From Cephalopachus bancanus (Eukaryota > Chordata > Mammalia > Primates > Tarsiidae), in assembly GCA_027257055.1 (NCBI GenBank), contig JAPVLO010000276.1, positions 434,001 through 498,000 of the forward strand: a stretch of 64,000 nucleotides of DNA, written 5' to 3'. A model generated the notes under the pieces. That model did no database searches, had not been told where the DNA came from, and saw only the letters and a list, made by a program, of their open reading frames with translations. Position numbers and translations under genes: made by a program. Within the stretch, counting starts at the first letter, position 1. Each line of letters begins with the position of its first letter. Shown here in pieces: positions 30,905 to 41,345 of the stretch.

Positions 30905-31232
30905 TGCTATGGTCTGAATGTGTCCCCTGAAGACTCAAATGTGGAAATCCTGATAGCCAAGGTGATGGCATTTGGAGGTAGGGTCTTTGAAGGAGTGATA
31001 ATGTCATGAAGGTGGAACCCTCTTGATTGAAATTAGTGTCCTTACAAAAGAGGCGCAGAGAGACTCCTTGCTCTTTCTACAATGTGAGGACACAGCGAGA
31101 AAGTGCCGTTGGTGGACCTGATTCTGCTGGTGCCCTGATTTTGGACTTCCCAGCCTCCAGAACTGTGAGAAATAAATTTCTGTTTTTTAAATAAGCCAAT
31201 CAGTGTTACAGCAGCCCGATTGGACTGAGACA
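30905..31232 (+). mobile_element. MLT1-type ERVL-MaLR solo LTR
   Basis: Starts TGCTATGGTCTGAATGTGTC and ends GGACTGAGACA (TG...CA). Inside are ATGTGAGGACACAGCGAGAA, GACTTCCCAGCCTCCAGAAC, AATAAATTTCTGTTTTTTAA (polyadenylation signal) and ACAGCAGCCCGATTGG. A single LTR with no internal retroviral sequence next to it. Confidence 0.9.
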
Positions 31233-31690
31233 GTCAGGGTTTGTAGCCATAAGCAATAGAAGCTAACTCTGACCAGTTAAGCAGAGAAGGAATTTGTTTG
31301 AAGCATACTGGGTGTCTTATATAATCACAGGGAGGGCTGGAAAGCCAGACTTGAGGCTATGCTTCTAGGCATGATGCCCACTACACACAATACCAGATGG
31401 ATGAGGAAGCCACAGAAGCTGCTACTGTCTCACCAGCCTCTGCTGCCACTGTCTCTCTCCACTGATTGCACTTTGGGGCCAGGAACTTAATTTTGCTATC
31501 ATTTCTACCCCCAAAGCTGAACACATTCACTACTACCCTTGCCATCATGATGGGTCTGGGCATTGCCTCCTTATTCAAGCTCCTCTCTTCTAGAGAGAAT
31601 CTCTGATGAGTGAATCTGATTGGTGGAGTCTGAGTCACATGTCTGTGCTCCAGCTGCAAAGGAGGCTGGGCAGTCCAGTTTCTGCTTTCT
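31233..31690. mobile_element. probable interspersed repeat, family not assigned
   Basis: GTAGCCATAAGCAATAGAAG, TTAAGCAGAGAAGGAATTTG at the left and CTGATTGGTGGAGTCTGAGTC near the right recall a widespread mammalian repeat whose name I cannot give. It starts directly after the MaLR LTR. Confidence 0.45.
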
Positions 31691-32330
31691 ACTTTGGGAA
31701 GCTGTGACTCATAAGGCCGTAAACTCTAGAACACAGCAAGGACGTTTGTAGCCAAATCAACCAATAACAAACATGATAAAGTCCACTATAAGGGTGATAA
31801 GTCCACCAAAGAGGACATGTGTCTGTGTTTTGGGGATATTTTTGCGGGGGTAGGTCAGTGAATCTCCTGTACCTAGCTGTGCCTGGCATAAAGTAGCAGT
31901 CAGACATGTAGGATGAATGAATAAATGGCAGAAAGCATGCAGATGATTATAGGGCTTGATAAGCAGTCCTTTTTCATTTACAGACATCCCAGGGAAGATT
32001 TAAGAAATCTGGACAGCTCTTTGAGTTTGGTTTTCACCCGTCTTGCCAACCAGTCTGTGATCTGGGCCATCGGTCTGATTCTCTGCTTTCTGGGGATGGG
32101 CAGTGACCTGGCTTTTAGAATTAGGCAGAAAGGAAATGACCTAGTTCAAGCAGGGAGGGTTGAAACAAACATGGCTGATGGTTAAAACATGCATTGATTT
32201 CAACTATCTGTACCCATTCAGCTGTTACTACAGTGGGTACTGTTTGTTCGGAGTCCAGTCGAAATTTCCTCCTCCCCAACTGGCCCTATTTGTGTTCTGG
32301 TACCCTTCCTCAGGATGTGTGCCTCAGGGA
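31691..32330. other. single-copy DNA with an L2-like tail fragment
   Basis: GCCTGGCATAAAGTAGCAGTC and GGATGAATGAATAAATGG (about 31885-31927) look like an L2 3' end. The rest is unrecognised. Confidence 0.4.
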
Positions 32331-32359
32331 GGAGCTGGCCCCATCCCAGCTCCTGAACC

Positions 32360-32450
32360 ACCTGATTGGTCAAAGCTAATCCCCTCTCCTTGTCAGTGAT
32401 TGGTCAGGAATGGGCCAATGAGATGCAAGCAGAGTTTTTAAAGGAGTGGA
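32360..32450. promoter_or_regulatory. cluster of three CCAAT (NF-Y) boxes
   Basis: CTGATTGGTC (about 32363), GTGATTGGTC (about 32397) and GGGCCAATGAG (about 32412) give two inverted and one direct CCAAT box within about 60 bp. A TTTTTAAAGG TATA-like motif follows near 32436. No transcript or CpG island supports a promoter, so it may be a remnant of an LTR. Confidence 0.25.
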
Positions 32451-33284
32451 TGGAGGAAAACTTCTTTACATTTTTTGGAAGACTCTTTCAGAGTTGCTAT
32501 CTTCTGGCTTTCTCTCAGCATTGGTGTTGATGGGTCTTAACTGCCACAACTGTCTCATGGTCTAGCCATAAGACTGCATATACACACAAAAGAATCACAG
32601 GGTAGCGGGGCCAGGCTTCCAGACCATTCAGTCCTGAATTCTGCCCTTCTCATATGTTTCCAGAGCTCCTGCGATCAGAGCCACTTCGAGTTTTTGAATA
32701 TTCTGTTGTTTGTCCCTGAATACCCCCAGCAGCTACACAGTTCACTGATTACTCATGTGTGTAGTGGCTCCAACCCCAAGGCAAAGCTGGCATCTTGGTA
32801 CTGAGGGTGCTAAATAAAGAACAGTCCTTCTCCCCACTCTCAAATGCCCTCCCATGGGCACATGTGACAATATCTGCGATGCATCAAGGAAGAGCTTTCC
32901 TTTCAAGACAGTCCTGCATTTAGAGGACTCTGTTTAGGATAGAAATGCTCCCAGAATAGAAACCCACAGTCAGTTAGCATCTCAGAACATGAAGGTGTTT
33001 GTCAGGAAGGTGTGAAGCCAGCCACCAGCCATTGCTTGGGACTTAGATGAAAAAGACCTTGGGCAGAAGGGGAGAGAGGCAGAACCCTCTGCCCCAGGAA
33101 TCCCATTATTACTCCCCAGCAGTGAAAGATGGAAGAGTTGCTTTCTGTACACTTGCCCTGGCTCAGCCACAGTTCTCCAAGGTTTGGGTAGAACAAGGTT
33201 GAGCACTTGACATATCCTATGACCCCAACTGGGACAGCGGTTGCCAGAGGCATTTGTGCCTCCAAATCACCGCCCCCCAGGGGC
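32451..33284. other. single-copy DNA
   Basis: No recognised repeat or exon. Confidence 0.4.
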
Positions 33285-33535
33285 ATGGACTGGTTCCATA
33301 TTATTTAAAGAGAAAGCAGGTCCCTGTTCCTCAGGTCTCCAAATGGCTCCATATTTCCCCGGGAGGGGAGTCGGGCAGAACATAAATAAGACAATTTATT
33401 CAGAGAAACCATCTCCCCTATTTACATTTAAATTGAATAATTTAAAACACCTTTACCCATTTCCATAAATTATCCCCTGTTGGACGGGCAGCCCAACTGT
33501 GCAGAGGGGCTTTCTTCCTGGGGAGAGGCCTAATT
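33285..33535. promoter_or_regulatory. candidate distal regulatory element
   Basis: CATATTATTTAAAGAG, AATAAGACAATTTATTC, ACATTTAAATTGAATAATTT and ATAAATTATCCCC form an AT-rich, repeat-free block, ending in CGGGCAGCCC. Inference by composition. Confidence 0.4.
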
Positions 33536-33859
33536 ACATTCCCTGGTACAAGGTGTGGGGAGGTGAGCAGGGGTGGGCAGGCCTGGAAGGAGGGTGCTCC
33601 ACGAGGAAGGTGTTTGTTTTAGAACTGGCAGGAGGAAGAAGGGGAGGTAATAAGAAAGTGAGATCCCTTTAAGAGCTTTAAAACTCAAGGGCGAAGTGTC
33701 CAAAAATCTCCCCCTTCACAGAAGCAAAGTCATTGGGACCAGTCCCCTGCCTGAACGTCATCTGAAATTTGATCCTGGGTCATCTGGTCTATTTTTACAA
33801 CTTGTGCAGTCTTCACCTCTGGTGCCAAGAGAGGAATAGGAATTGAACAAAGGAATGGG
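33536..33859. other. single-copy DNA
   Basis: Nothing recognised. Confidence 0.35.
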
Positions 33860-34310
33860 TTACTCAGTGATTAGCCAGTCACAGGTATTTCCTGCTGTTT
33901 TCCAAGCTCTGTGAAGATTGCTGGGGACACAGCGTTGACCAGATCCAGCGCTGCCCTTCAGGGTTCCTGAAAGTCCTTTCATACAGGCTGTGTGTGTTCA
34001 GAGTAGAAGTGGGAGAGATAGGGAGACCCAAAGGAGATCAGAGGAGTGAGAGGGACTGTCCTATGGCAATATCTGGCCTTCACAGAGAGGTGGCTCTTGA
34101 GGTGACCCTCGGAGGATGGGTAGACTTGGGTAGGTGCTGAGGCAGGGTGAAGGCATCATCGAGTAGGGGGCCAGAGTGAACAAAGTACAGAGGTGAGAGG
34201 TCTCCTGGTCTAGGGACCGAGGGAACTGAAGCAGACTGGAGAGGTGAAGAGGACATGTCGGGGGTAGGAGCAGCTGGGTTTTTTCCAGAAGGAACTGGAA
34301 AGGGGACAGG
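33860..34310 (-). mobile_element. L2 fragment, antisense
   Basis: GATTGCTGGGGACACAGCG, GGTGGCTCTTGAGGTGACC, GAGTGAACAAAGTACAGAGG and GGGACCGAGGGAACTGAAG recall the antisense L2 (ggggatacagc...aaaggcctgagg). Confidence 0.6.
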
Positions 34311-34829
34311 AGGCAGAGCTGTTGCCCAGGCATGGTGGCATTGTCATGGCACCATTTTCTTTAACAGCACACCAACAGCTGGTGTGGATGGAGCTTGGGC
34401 ATTTGGATCCTTTGTTACTTTTCAGGCTCCTTAGGAAGAAGAATCCTCTTGCTCAAGTGCCTCAGTTTCCCACCAAAGGTCTAGTGAAGCTGGATGCTCT
34501 TCCCAGGTTCTGATGCAGAAGGGATCTGTCTCCTGGCAACTGCCCACTTGGTCTTCTGGGCCCTGGTGTCCCTGTGCCTCCAAGATCTCCCTGGCTGTCT
34601 CCAGTCTCTTTTAAGTTCCCAGACACAAGATCCAGAAGACCTTCCATCCCCTCCTTCAGGGTCCCCTCCCTCTGGCCCTTCCCAGAGATGGAAGTCTCAC
34701 CAGCTTCTCTCCTCTCTGAACACAGATCAGAGCCCCACAGAACTCTCCTTGACTGAAGGTGAAATGGCTGGTGAGCCATGTGGTGATTTGGCTTAGAGGA
34801 GAGACCAGCCAGGGGTCTGGAAGGGAGGC
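34311..34829. other. single-copy DNA
   Basis: No recognised repeat. Confidence 0.35.
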
Positions 34830-34960
34830 TGGCAACAGGCTTTTCAATGCTTATGACAATCCTGCATGGCAAGCATGATTAGCTCCGTGTAAGAGACAAG
34901 GAAACTGAGACTCCAAGCTGGAGAAACCAGGACTTGCACTTTGTTCTGTCTGCCTTTGAA
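34830..34960 (-). mobile_element. MIR fragment, antisense
   Basis: TGACAATCCTGCATGGCAAG and GACAAGGAAACTGAGACTCC match the antisense MIR core. Confidence 0.78.
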
Positions 34961-35349
34961 AGCCCCGCTGTGGCTGGCAGGCTGAGCCGCATGGCTCTGA
35001 GGATGCTGACAGCAGTCACTGGTGAGCAGGGTGGTGCTGGGGGCCATGTGAGCAGATGGGGCATAAACCTCTCTGGGAAAACAGATTAAAGTGGCCATGG
35101 TGGTGCTTAAAAGCTGTGCGGTCCCCTTGCATGTTAATGGAATCTTATCGATGTGTTCCTCTGCCATCTTCAAGGGGTGGACCAAGCAGTGAAAAATGCC
35201 TGTGGGCCAAGGCACAACAGCCCCCCTCTCCTGCGTTTTCAGATCAAGGCTGCTAAAATAAGCCTCTGTGTTCTAAGAAAGAGGCGTCTCCAGCAGTGGC
35301 CTCCGAGCCATTTTTTAGCCTTCCCCTAGTACCTACCTTCTCTTCCAGT
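34961..35349. other. single-copy DNA
   Basis: Nothing recognised. Confidence 0.35.
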
Positions 35350-35575
35350 TAAGTCAGTGGCTTTGTCCTCTACTATAGGTTCAGATCCCGAATTTACCAC
35401 CTACTAGCTGTGTGACTTTGGGAAAGTCACTGTCCCTCTCTGCACCTGAATCTATTTAGAATCATAATGCTTGCCTCACAAGGTTGTCATGAGAATTAGA
35501 TGAGCCACATGGCAGAGAGCTGGGCACGCACAGCAGTTGCTCAATAAATGTCACCTTCTGCTCTGATAGGTTTGC
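35350..35575 (+). mobile_element. MIR SINE, well preserved
   Basis: GGTTCAGATCCCGAATTTAC, CTAGCTGTGTGACTTTGGG, CTCACAAGGTTGTCATGAG and TTGCTCAATAAATGTCACC cover nearly the whole MIR. Confidence 0.94.
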
Positions 35576-35734
35576 CATCCAATAAAAAGGTCCTCCCAGC
35601 TACTCCTGTCTAAAAAGGCCCAGGGAGCCTTGTTTGGGTAAAAAGGTCCTTCCAGAATCCACTTCCTGCCATGACTGTGGCTGAGCTCGGTGGCCCCTGG
35701 GCACTGAGGTGTTCAGCTGCAGGTACTCACACGT

Positions 35735-35990
35735 GACTGGTGGGAGAACTGGGCCAGGCAGACCTGCTGTATCTCCCAACCCCACCACTTTCTTGCTGTG
35801 TGTCCTTGGGCAATCGACATAAGTTATTTGTGTCTCACTCCATTTGTGTCTCGTTCTCCTCTTCTGTTAAAAGAGGCAAAGTAATACCTACCTTACTATT
35901 ATATTGTGAGAATTGCATGAGAAATAACTTGGATTAAGCACTTAGCATGATGTGGAGCACATGATGCTCACTCAGCAACTGCGCTGTTCT
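35735..35990 (+). mobile_element. MIR SINE
   Basis: TTTCTTGCTGTGTGTCCTTG, GTTAAAAGAGGCAAAGTAAT, CCTTACTATTATATTGTGAG and GATGCTCACTCAGCAACTG match MIR. A short CT/GT tract follows at 35990-36020. Confidence 0.85.
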
Positions 35991-36164
35991 CTCTCTCTCT
36001 GTGTGTGTGTCTGTGTGTGGTGGGGTAGGTTAAGCTGTCCCCAATCAGGCTGGGTCCTCCCAGGCGAGGACTGACTCCTCTCTGTCCTGGGTCTCCCCCA
36101 GCACCTAGCAGAGATAGTCCTCATCTTGCGGGGTTAAGTCTAGTGGGAACAAAAAACACCCTCC

Positions 36165-36330
36165 ACGGCCCACTTCCTAGGCTCCTAGGCTGTTTGTCTT
36201 ATTAGCTTGGTAATTGTGCGTTAACTATTGGCAGAGGGCTTGCAAGCGTGGCTGGGATAACAGTGCAGCTATTTGGGGACGATTGTCATCTCTCGGCTGA
36301 GGTCTCCATTTGAGTCTAAGGGGTCAGTGA
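36165..36330. promoter_or_regulatory. candidate regulatory element
   Basis: TCTTATTAGCTTGGTAATTG, GTGCGTTAACTATTGGCAG and GGACGATTGTCATCTCTCGG: unique sequence with retained CpGs, a TAAT core and a TTGGCA NF-I half-site. Confidence 0.38.
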
Positions 36331-36344
36331 TTTAGATAATGGGG

Positions 36345-36470
36345 ATCTCCTGTTTCATTCAACAAAGAGTGATTGAGCATCTAGGGTATGCAAAACAGTC
36401 CCCAAGCTGCATCCTGAGCTAGTATTGGGGCATCAGAGATACTCATGATCCCAGGCCAGAAGTGCCCCAG
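36345..36470 (-). mobile_element. L2 3' fragment, antisense
   Basis: TTTCATTCAACAAAGAGTGA, TTGAGCATCTAGGGTATGC, GGGGCATCAGAGATACTCATG. Confidence 0.7.
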
Positions 36471-36884
36471 ATGCCATCTTGTTCATGCCAGCCTGGCCCC
36501 AAACACGGGCAATTAGACAGGCGTGTAGACATGGGAGAGGGAGTCCAGCAAGGGTGGTGTCATGGGGGAGCACTGACCAAGATGTCCTGAACTATGGTCA
36601 TTTGATTTTTTAGTCAGTTTCTAATTTCTCTTGGTCTCAGTTTCCTCATAAAACAGGGAATTAGAGGAGATGACATCCAAGGCTATCTATCAGTTCTAAA
36701 GTACTGTATTTCTAGAAATTTGGGTCCTTTGGTAGGTCTAACCTGAATCTCTCTTGCTGCATTTGAATCAAACAGAGACCATATTTGGCCATAGGTAAGC
36801 AACATTGGGTAGGGGTGACCTAGCCTAGTTTTCAGCTTAGAGGGCTGCATTGTTTTCAGTCTCTCATAGTGAGAGAGCTCTGAT
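36471..36884. other. single-copy DNA with a weak MIR fragment
   Basis: GGTCTCAGTTTCCTCATAAA (about 36630) is MIR-like. Nothing else recognised. Confidence 0.4.
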
Positions 36885-37015
36885 GGGACTGCATTCTAAT
36901 TAAATATTTAATGGAAAGTATCTGCCCATTAAGAATCACTGCCACCACCTTGGGGACGGGTTTCCTTTGTATTCTTATTTGCAGCTTGCCTGCAAATTGC
37001 AGGACTGGGCCTAGC
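36885..37015. promoter_or_regulatory. candidate regulatory element
   Basis: CTAATTAAATATTTAATGG (36897-36915) carries overlapping TAATTA/TTTAAT homeodomain cores, followed by CCCATTAAGAATC. Unique sequence. Confidence 0.38.
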
Positions 37016-37199
37016 TGGAAATCCCCTCCAAGACCACATGGGATCTAGGGGGCCAGAGGGCAAAACAGCATCTCTGGGCTCTGCTGCTGTCCTTCCCTCC
37101 CACCCACTTCCCAGAGCCTCCGTGATGTCCCAAGCAGGAAGCAGGAAATGGCTCGGCCGGTGCTGGGGGCTGCTCTCTCTGCCTGCTCTCTGAGAGCTG

Positions 37200-37360
37200 G
37201 GGAAAAAGAATGTGTGCTTTTTCTCTGCGTTAATAAAACCCGAAATGAGTCTTCATTAAGGGCTCCATTAAGAAGCCACTGTTATTCTTGGCACTCATTA
37301 GCGTTGCCGCTCACCACTAAATTGCCACACTGGCGTTTTCCTGGGGCTTCGCAGAACCCC
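37200..37360. promoter_or_regulatory. candidate distal regulatory element
   Basis: GCGTTAATAAAACCCG, CTTCATTAAGGGCTCCATTA, GGCACTCATTAGCGTTGCCG and CACTAAATTGCCACACTGGC: four ATTA cores with CpGs in 110 bp of unique DNA. One of the more convincing islands. Confidence 0.45.
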
Positions 37361-37965
37361 CTCCCGATGCTGGAAAGCTGCTCTTAAGATAGATCTCAAC
37401 TTGCTGAGTTTCAGAGATGGAGGAACTAGTTGCTGACGAGTTCATCTCGTCCATTCCCCTGTCTCCACACACGTGCTGTCTCCTCCTGCTTTGTGACTTT
37501 TACAGCCTCTCTCACTAGACAGTCAGGGGCTTAGTGGACCCTGGGTAGAAGTTCTTCCTCTTGTCTAACTGCTCTCTTCTCCTGCTATGTCAGCCATTTG
37601 GACTATTTACTATGACGCTGAAGAATATCTTTCTTCCTAAGAGCACCTTGCTTCCTTTCTCTGCTGAGTTCAGATCCCAGGTTGATTCTGAGAAATGCTA
37701 ACACCCTGCCTCCTTCCTGGATTCTGTGGTAAGACCCAACCCTAGGCAACACACTACCCTAGGGCAGATGTGTCTTGTAGGTTCATGCTCCTGCCCCCAG
37801 TTGTGCCTGTCTTCTCTGTCTCTTCAAGGCTCACCTTCACCCTTGCTTTCCCAAGGCCCTAGAACAACTCTAGGCCCTTATCCAGGACCTGTGGCCCCAG
37901 GACCTGTGACCCCCTTCCCCTGAAACAATCAACTCACATAGTGTATTCAAGTATGAATATAGTAT
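37361..37965. other. single-copy DNA
   Basis: No recognised repeat or exon. Confidence 0.35.
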
Positions 37966-37969
37966 TCAT

Positions 37970-38165
37970 ATTTACAGTGGTGAGCACTGTGCTGGGTCTT
38001 CCATCTCATTTGGCCAAAGTCACAAGCCCAACAGGTGGGATTTGACTGTTAACCATTTTCTAAATAAGAAAATACACAAACAGCCTCAAAGGGGCTCGGG
38101 CCCTTGGTCACACAGGTAGTAAAAGGGAAAGGCAGAATGGGATTCAGGACCCCTGGCTCCAGGTG
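37970..38165 (-). mobile_element. MIR SINE, antisense (contains duplication copy 1)
   Basis: GTGAGCACTGTGCTGGGTC, TAACCATTTTCTAAATAAG, GGTCACACAGGTAGTAAAAG and GCAGAATGGGATTCAGGAC follow the antisense MIR in order. Confidence 0.85.
37992..38130 (+). repeat. local direct duplication, copy 1
   Basis: 139 bp, nearly identical to 38604-38741. Shared anchors are CTGGGTCTTCCATCTCATTT, GTCACAAGCCCAACAGGTGG, AAGAAAATACACAAACAGC and CACACAGGTAGTAAAAGGG. Confidence 0.95.
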
Positions 38166-38296
38166 GAACACACTGCCCACTTCCCCAAACTGTCCCTGTC
38201 ATCTCGTCCCTTCTGATAATGGCCAACAACATTAGAAAGGACTATGAGCTCCACCACTAATAACTAGCTGCTGATGGGACAATAAAAATTAGACTA

Positions 38297-38583
38297 GGCC
38301 GGGCTGGGTGGCTCAGTCTGTAATCCCAGCACTTTGGGAGGCTGAGGCGAGTGGATTGCCTGAGCCCAAGGGTTCAAAACCAGCCCGGGCAACTTGGCGA
38401 AATCTCATCTCTACAATAAATAAAAAATTAGCCGGGTGTGGTAGTGCGTGCTTGTAGTTCTGGCTTCTTGGAAGGCTGAGGCAGAAGTATCACCGGAGCC
38501 CAGTAGGTTGACGCTGGGGTGGTGGTGAGTGTGCCACTGCACTCCAGCCTAGGTGACGGAGTGAGACTTCAACTTAAAAAAAA
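38297..38583 (+). mobile_element. Alu SINE, tarsier-type
   Basis: GGCCGGGCTGGGTGGCTCAG, linker CTACAATAAATAAAAAAT, end GTGAGACTTCAACTT and A tail. The near-duplication AATTAGACTA / GATTAGGCTA flanks it. Confidence 0.93.
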
Positions 38584-38603
38584 AGATTAGGCTAAGGCTT
38601 TTT

Positions 38604-38741
38604 CTGGGTCTTCCATCTCATTTGGCCAATGTCACAAGCCCAACAGGTGGGCTTTGACTATTAACCATTTTATAAATAAGAAAATACACAAACAGCTCAA
38701 AGGGGCTTGGGCCCTTGGTCACACAGGTAGTAAAAGGGAAA
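38604..38741 (+). repeat. local direct duplication, copy 2
   Basis: 138 bp partner of 37992-38130, same orientation, offset 612 bp, of which about 300 bp is the intervening Alu. Differences are few (for example CCAATG for CCAAAG, TTTATAAAT for TTTCTAAAT). Confidence 0.95.
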
Positions 38742-39030
38742 AGACCCAGCATGTTAAAACTTCTACATCCAAGTGAGCCTTGTTGCCTCAACGTGGCTCA
38801 TTTGGAAAGAGTGATGCCAACTCCAATCATGCCACATTGTCAAGCCACTTTTGGAACTTCCCTTTGGAGGTCTGTGGGAGGTGGTCTAGAATACTGGGGT
38901 GAACCCACCAGAGGCATTCGGATTCAAGTCTAGAGAGTAAGGTGAGGCACCAAAACAGGTGACTTTGCCTTGGGTCAAAAACCTTCTAAAACATTTCTCA
39001 GTGAAGTGTAGTACAGACATTCATCATACC
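38742..39030. other. single-copy DNA
   Basis: Nothing recognised. Confidence 0.35.
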
Positions 39031-39045
39031 ACAGGTCCCCGCTTT

Positions 39046-39347
39046 TTTTTCTTTTTTTTTTTTTGAGTCAGGGTTTTACTCTGTCACCTAGACTGGAGTG
39101 CAGTGGCACGTTCATGGCACACCACAGCTTCCACCTCCTGGGCTCAGGAGATCCTCCCACCTCAGCCTCCTGAGGAGCTAGGACTATAGGCACATGCCAC
39201 TACACCTGACTAATTTTTGATTTTTTGTAGAAACGAGGTCTCACTGTGGTGCCCAGGCTGGCCTTGAACTTCTTGGGCTCAAGCAATCTTCCCACCTTGG
39301 CCTCCCAAAGTGCTGGGATGATAGGTGTGAGTCACCATACCTGGTCT
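39046..39347 (-). mobile_element. AluJ-like SINE
   Basis: Long T-rich tail complement, GAGTCAGGGTTTTACTCTG, CCTCCTGAGGAGCTAGGAC, end GTGAGTCACCATACCTGGTC. The duplication GGTCCC(C/A)GCTTTT lies on both sides. Confidence 0.92.
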
Positions 39348-39360
39348 GGTCCCAGCTTTT

Positions 39361-40300
39361 GTGTTGTCTGGAAGATTTTTCAAATGTCTCAAAATCTTGA
39401 CATATGAAATAAAGCCTGACTGGCTATTTGATGAGGATGGGGATGGGGAAAAGGTCGGCACTGATGCCTGAAACCAAATGACCCCATGATCTTTCTTCAT
39501 TTTGGGTGGGTCACTTTTGGGGGCCTGGGGAGTTGGAGTTCCCCTGGCAGATGTTGGGTCTCTGATCCTAGGTCAGCTAGGGCATCAGGGTTCATTGATG
39601 GCCATTTTCCTGCCATGGGTGTTGCCAGGTCTGGCTTTACATGGCGCACTCAGTAAGTGGAGGTGCTTTCTCTTCTGTCTGTCACAATAAGAGTGTTGCT
39701 CAGCCTTTAACGAAGTCATTCCCCACATCCTTACAGGAGAGTTTCTTTGCTTAAGCTGAACTCTTCAGCCATCATTCTCACTGTTAATCATCGCTTTCAA
39801 TGAACTAAGCCTTTTACCTTCTTCAATGTTTTCATTGGTCCCAGAGAGGGAAGAGGAAGTGAGCTGGACAATTAATTGCTCCTGGCAGTGTTCTGACTCT
39901 CCTCCTTTCATTAGGCCTGGTGAGTCTGTGTCCTAACCCATTGTCTTTGACGTGACTTCACTTGCACACATTCTTTGAACCCCTCAGGTATACCCTTTGC
40001 AGCTCCCATGACTTTGGCTATGTTTGACCTTGATTTTCAGACCTCAGGAATACTCATTTATTTTTGAGGTACCAAACCCAGCACACATTTCTGGTCTCCG
40101 TCAGACTGACTAGAGATGGGTGTGATGAAGACGGGAAGTGCTGACATTGAAGAATTGCTGCTGTGGGTTGATGGGTGTCAACCTCTTCTCTATTTTCAGG
40201 GGAAAAACCCATCTGGTGAAGTTGCAGTCATATTACATGTATACAATTTAACAGGAACCCCTGGAGTTAGGTGCCTTCACCTTGGTTATTTAAGACAAAC
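39361..40300. other. single-copy DNA
   Basis: About 0.9 kb with no repeat or exon I recognise. Confidence 0.4.
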
Positions 40301-40321
40301 TCAGTAAAAACTTTGGGAAAT

Positions 40322-40461
<140 letters not shown>

Positions 40462-40475
40462 AAACTTTGGGAAAT

Positions 40476-40590
40476 TAGTTCACCTCTATGAGCTTCAGTT
40501 TTGTCATCTGTAGAGTGGGAATAGCAATGTCTATCTTGGGAGGTTGTGAGACCCAATGAGATGATTCCTACAAAAAGCTGGCTCATGACG
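40476..40590 (+). mobile_element. MIR fragment
   Basis: ACCTCTATGAGCTTCAGTTT, GTCATCTGTAGAGTGGGAAT and TGAGACCCAATGAGATGATT. Confidence 0.85.
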
Positions 40591-40984
40591 GTGCATAACT
40601 GACATTTAAAGTGAGAACCATTGCATATTATAACTGCCAGCTTCCTAGTGACTCCGGTTGGCTGCGTGCTAGAGCTGTGTGGTCAGATGAACTAAGTCAT
40701 CTCCACTGGAAGCAAGAGGAGAGCAGTGGGTGGGAGCTGTCCATGGTCCTGAGTCCATTCAGCAAGAAGCCATTTGACCGATCCAGTACACATCATGTTT
40801 TGTGTCAGGCACTCTTCTAGCCACCAGATTCTTCAGGCAAAAAGAAGTGCTTAATCTAGATTCTCACAGGGCCTCATTTGTACTCAAGTGAGAGTGTGTG
40901 GCGTGCTCAGTTGGTGAGCTGCGACTGTCTCATAGACACACATGTATGTGGACATGTTCTGTTACTGTGTGTGTAATATGAGAC
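40591..40984. other. single-copy DNA with an antisense L2 3' fragment
   Basis: GTCAGGCACTCTTCTAGCC and AAGAAGTGCTTAATCTAGATTC (about 40755-40910) look like an antisense L2 tail. The rest is unrecognised. Confidence 0.5.
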
Positions 40985-41068
40985 TACTGTGTGTGTGTGT
41001 ATGTGGTGGTAGGTGGGGGGACAGGAGGGAGGGACGGAAGGAGGAAGGGGGGGAAGTGGGTGGAGGGC
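40985..41068. repeat. short (GT)n plus G-rich tract
   Basis: A short GT run is followed by GGTGGGGGGACAGGAGGGAG and GGGGGGGAAGTGGGTGGAGGG. The second part has enough G runs to form a quadruplex. Confidence 0.75.
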
Positions 41069-41199
41069 TGAAATGAAGGTGGGGTATTGCTGTAATGCAG
41101 CTCACCTGTGTAAACTGGCCAGCAGGGAAGCCCCAGCTCGGCCATGAGAAGGACCGGTCCCCTCCCTGTCCCCACCCTGGCCCATCGGAGCAGAGTAAA

Positions 41200-41345
41200 T
41201 CTGGGGCCAGAGCTGAGCTGTTCCCCTGCTGGGCACTCCAAACTAATTTTCTGGTACATTATATACTTGGCCTTTTGAACAATCAATGGTCTTAAATGCT
41301 GTTTGGTTCCTGCAGCCAGATCCAAGAGAAATAAGACATAATCCA
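41200..41345. promoter_or_regulatory. candidate regulatory element
   Basis: CCAAACTAATTTTCTGGTAC, TTTTGAACAATCAATGGTC (SOX-type ACAAT plus ATCAAT) and CAAGAGAAATAAGACATAATC in unique AT-rich DNA. Confidence 0.38.
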
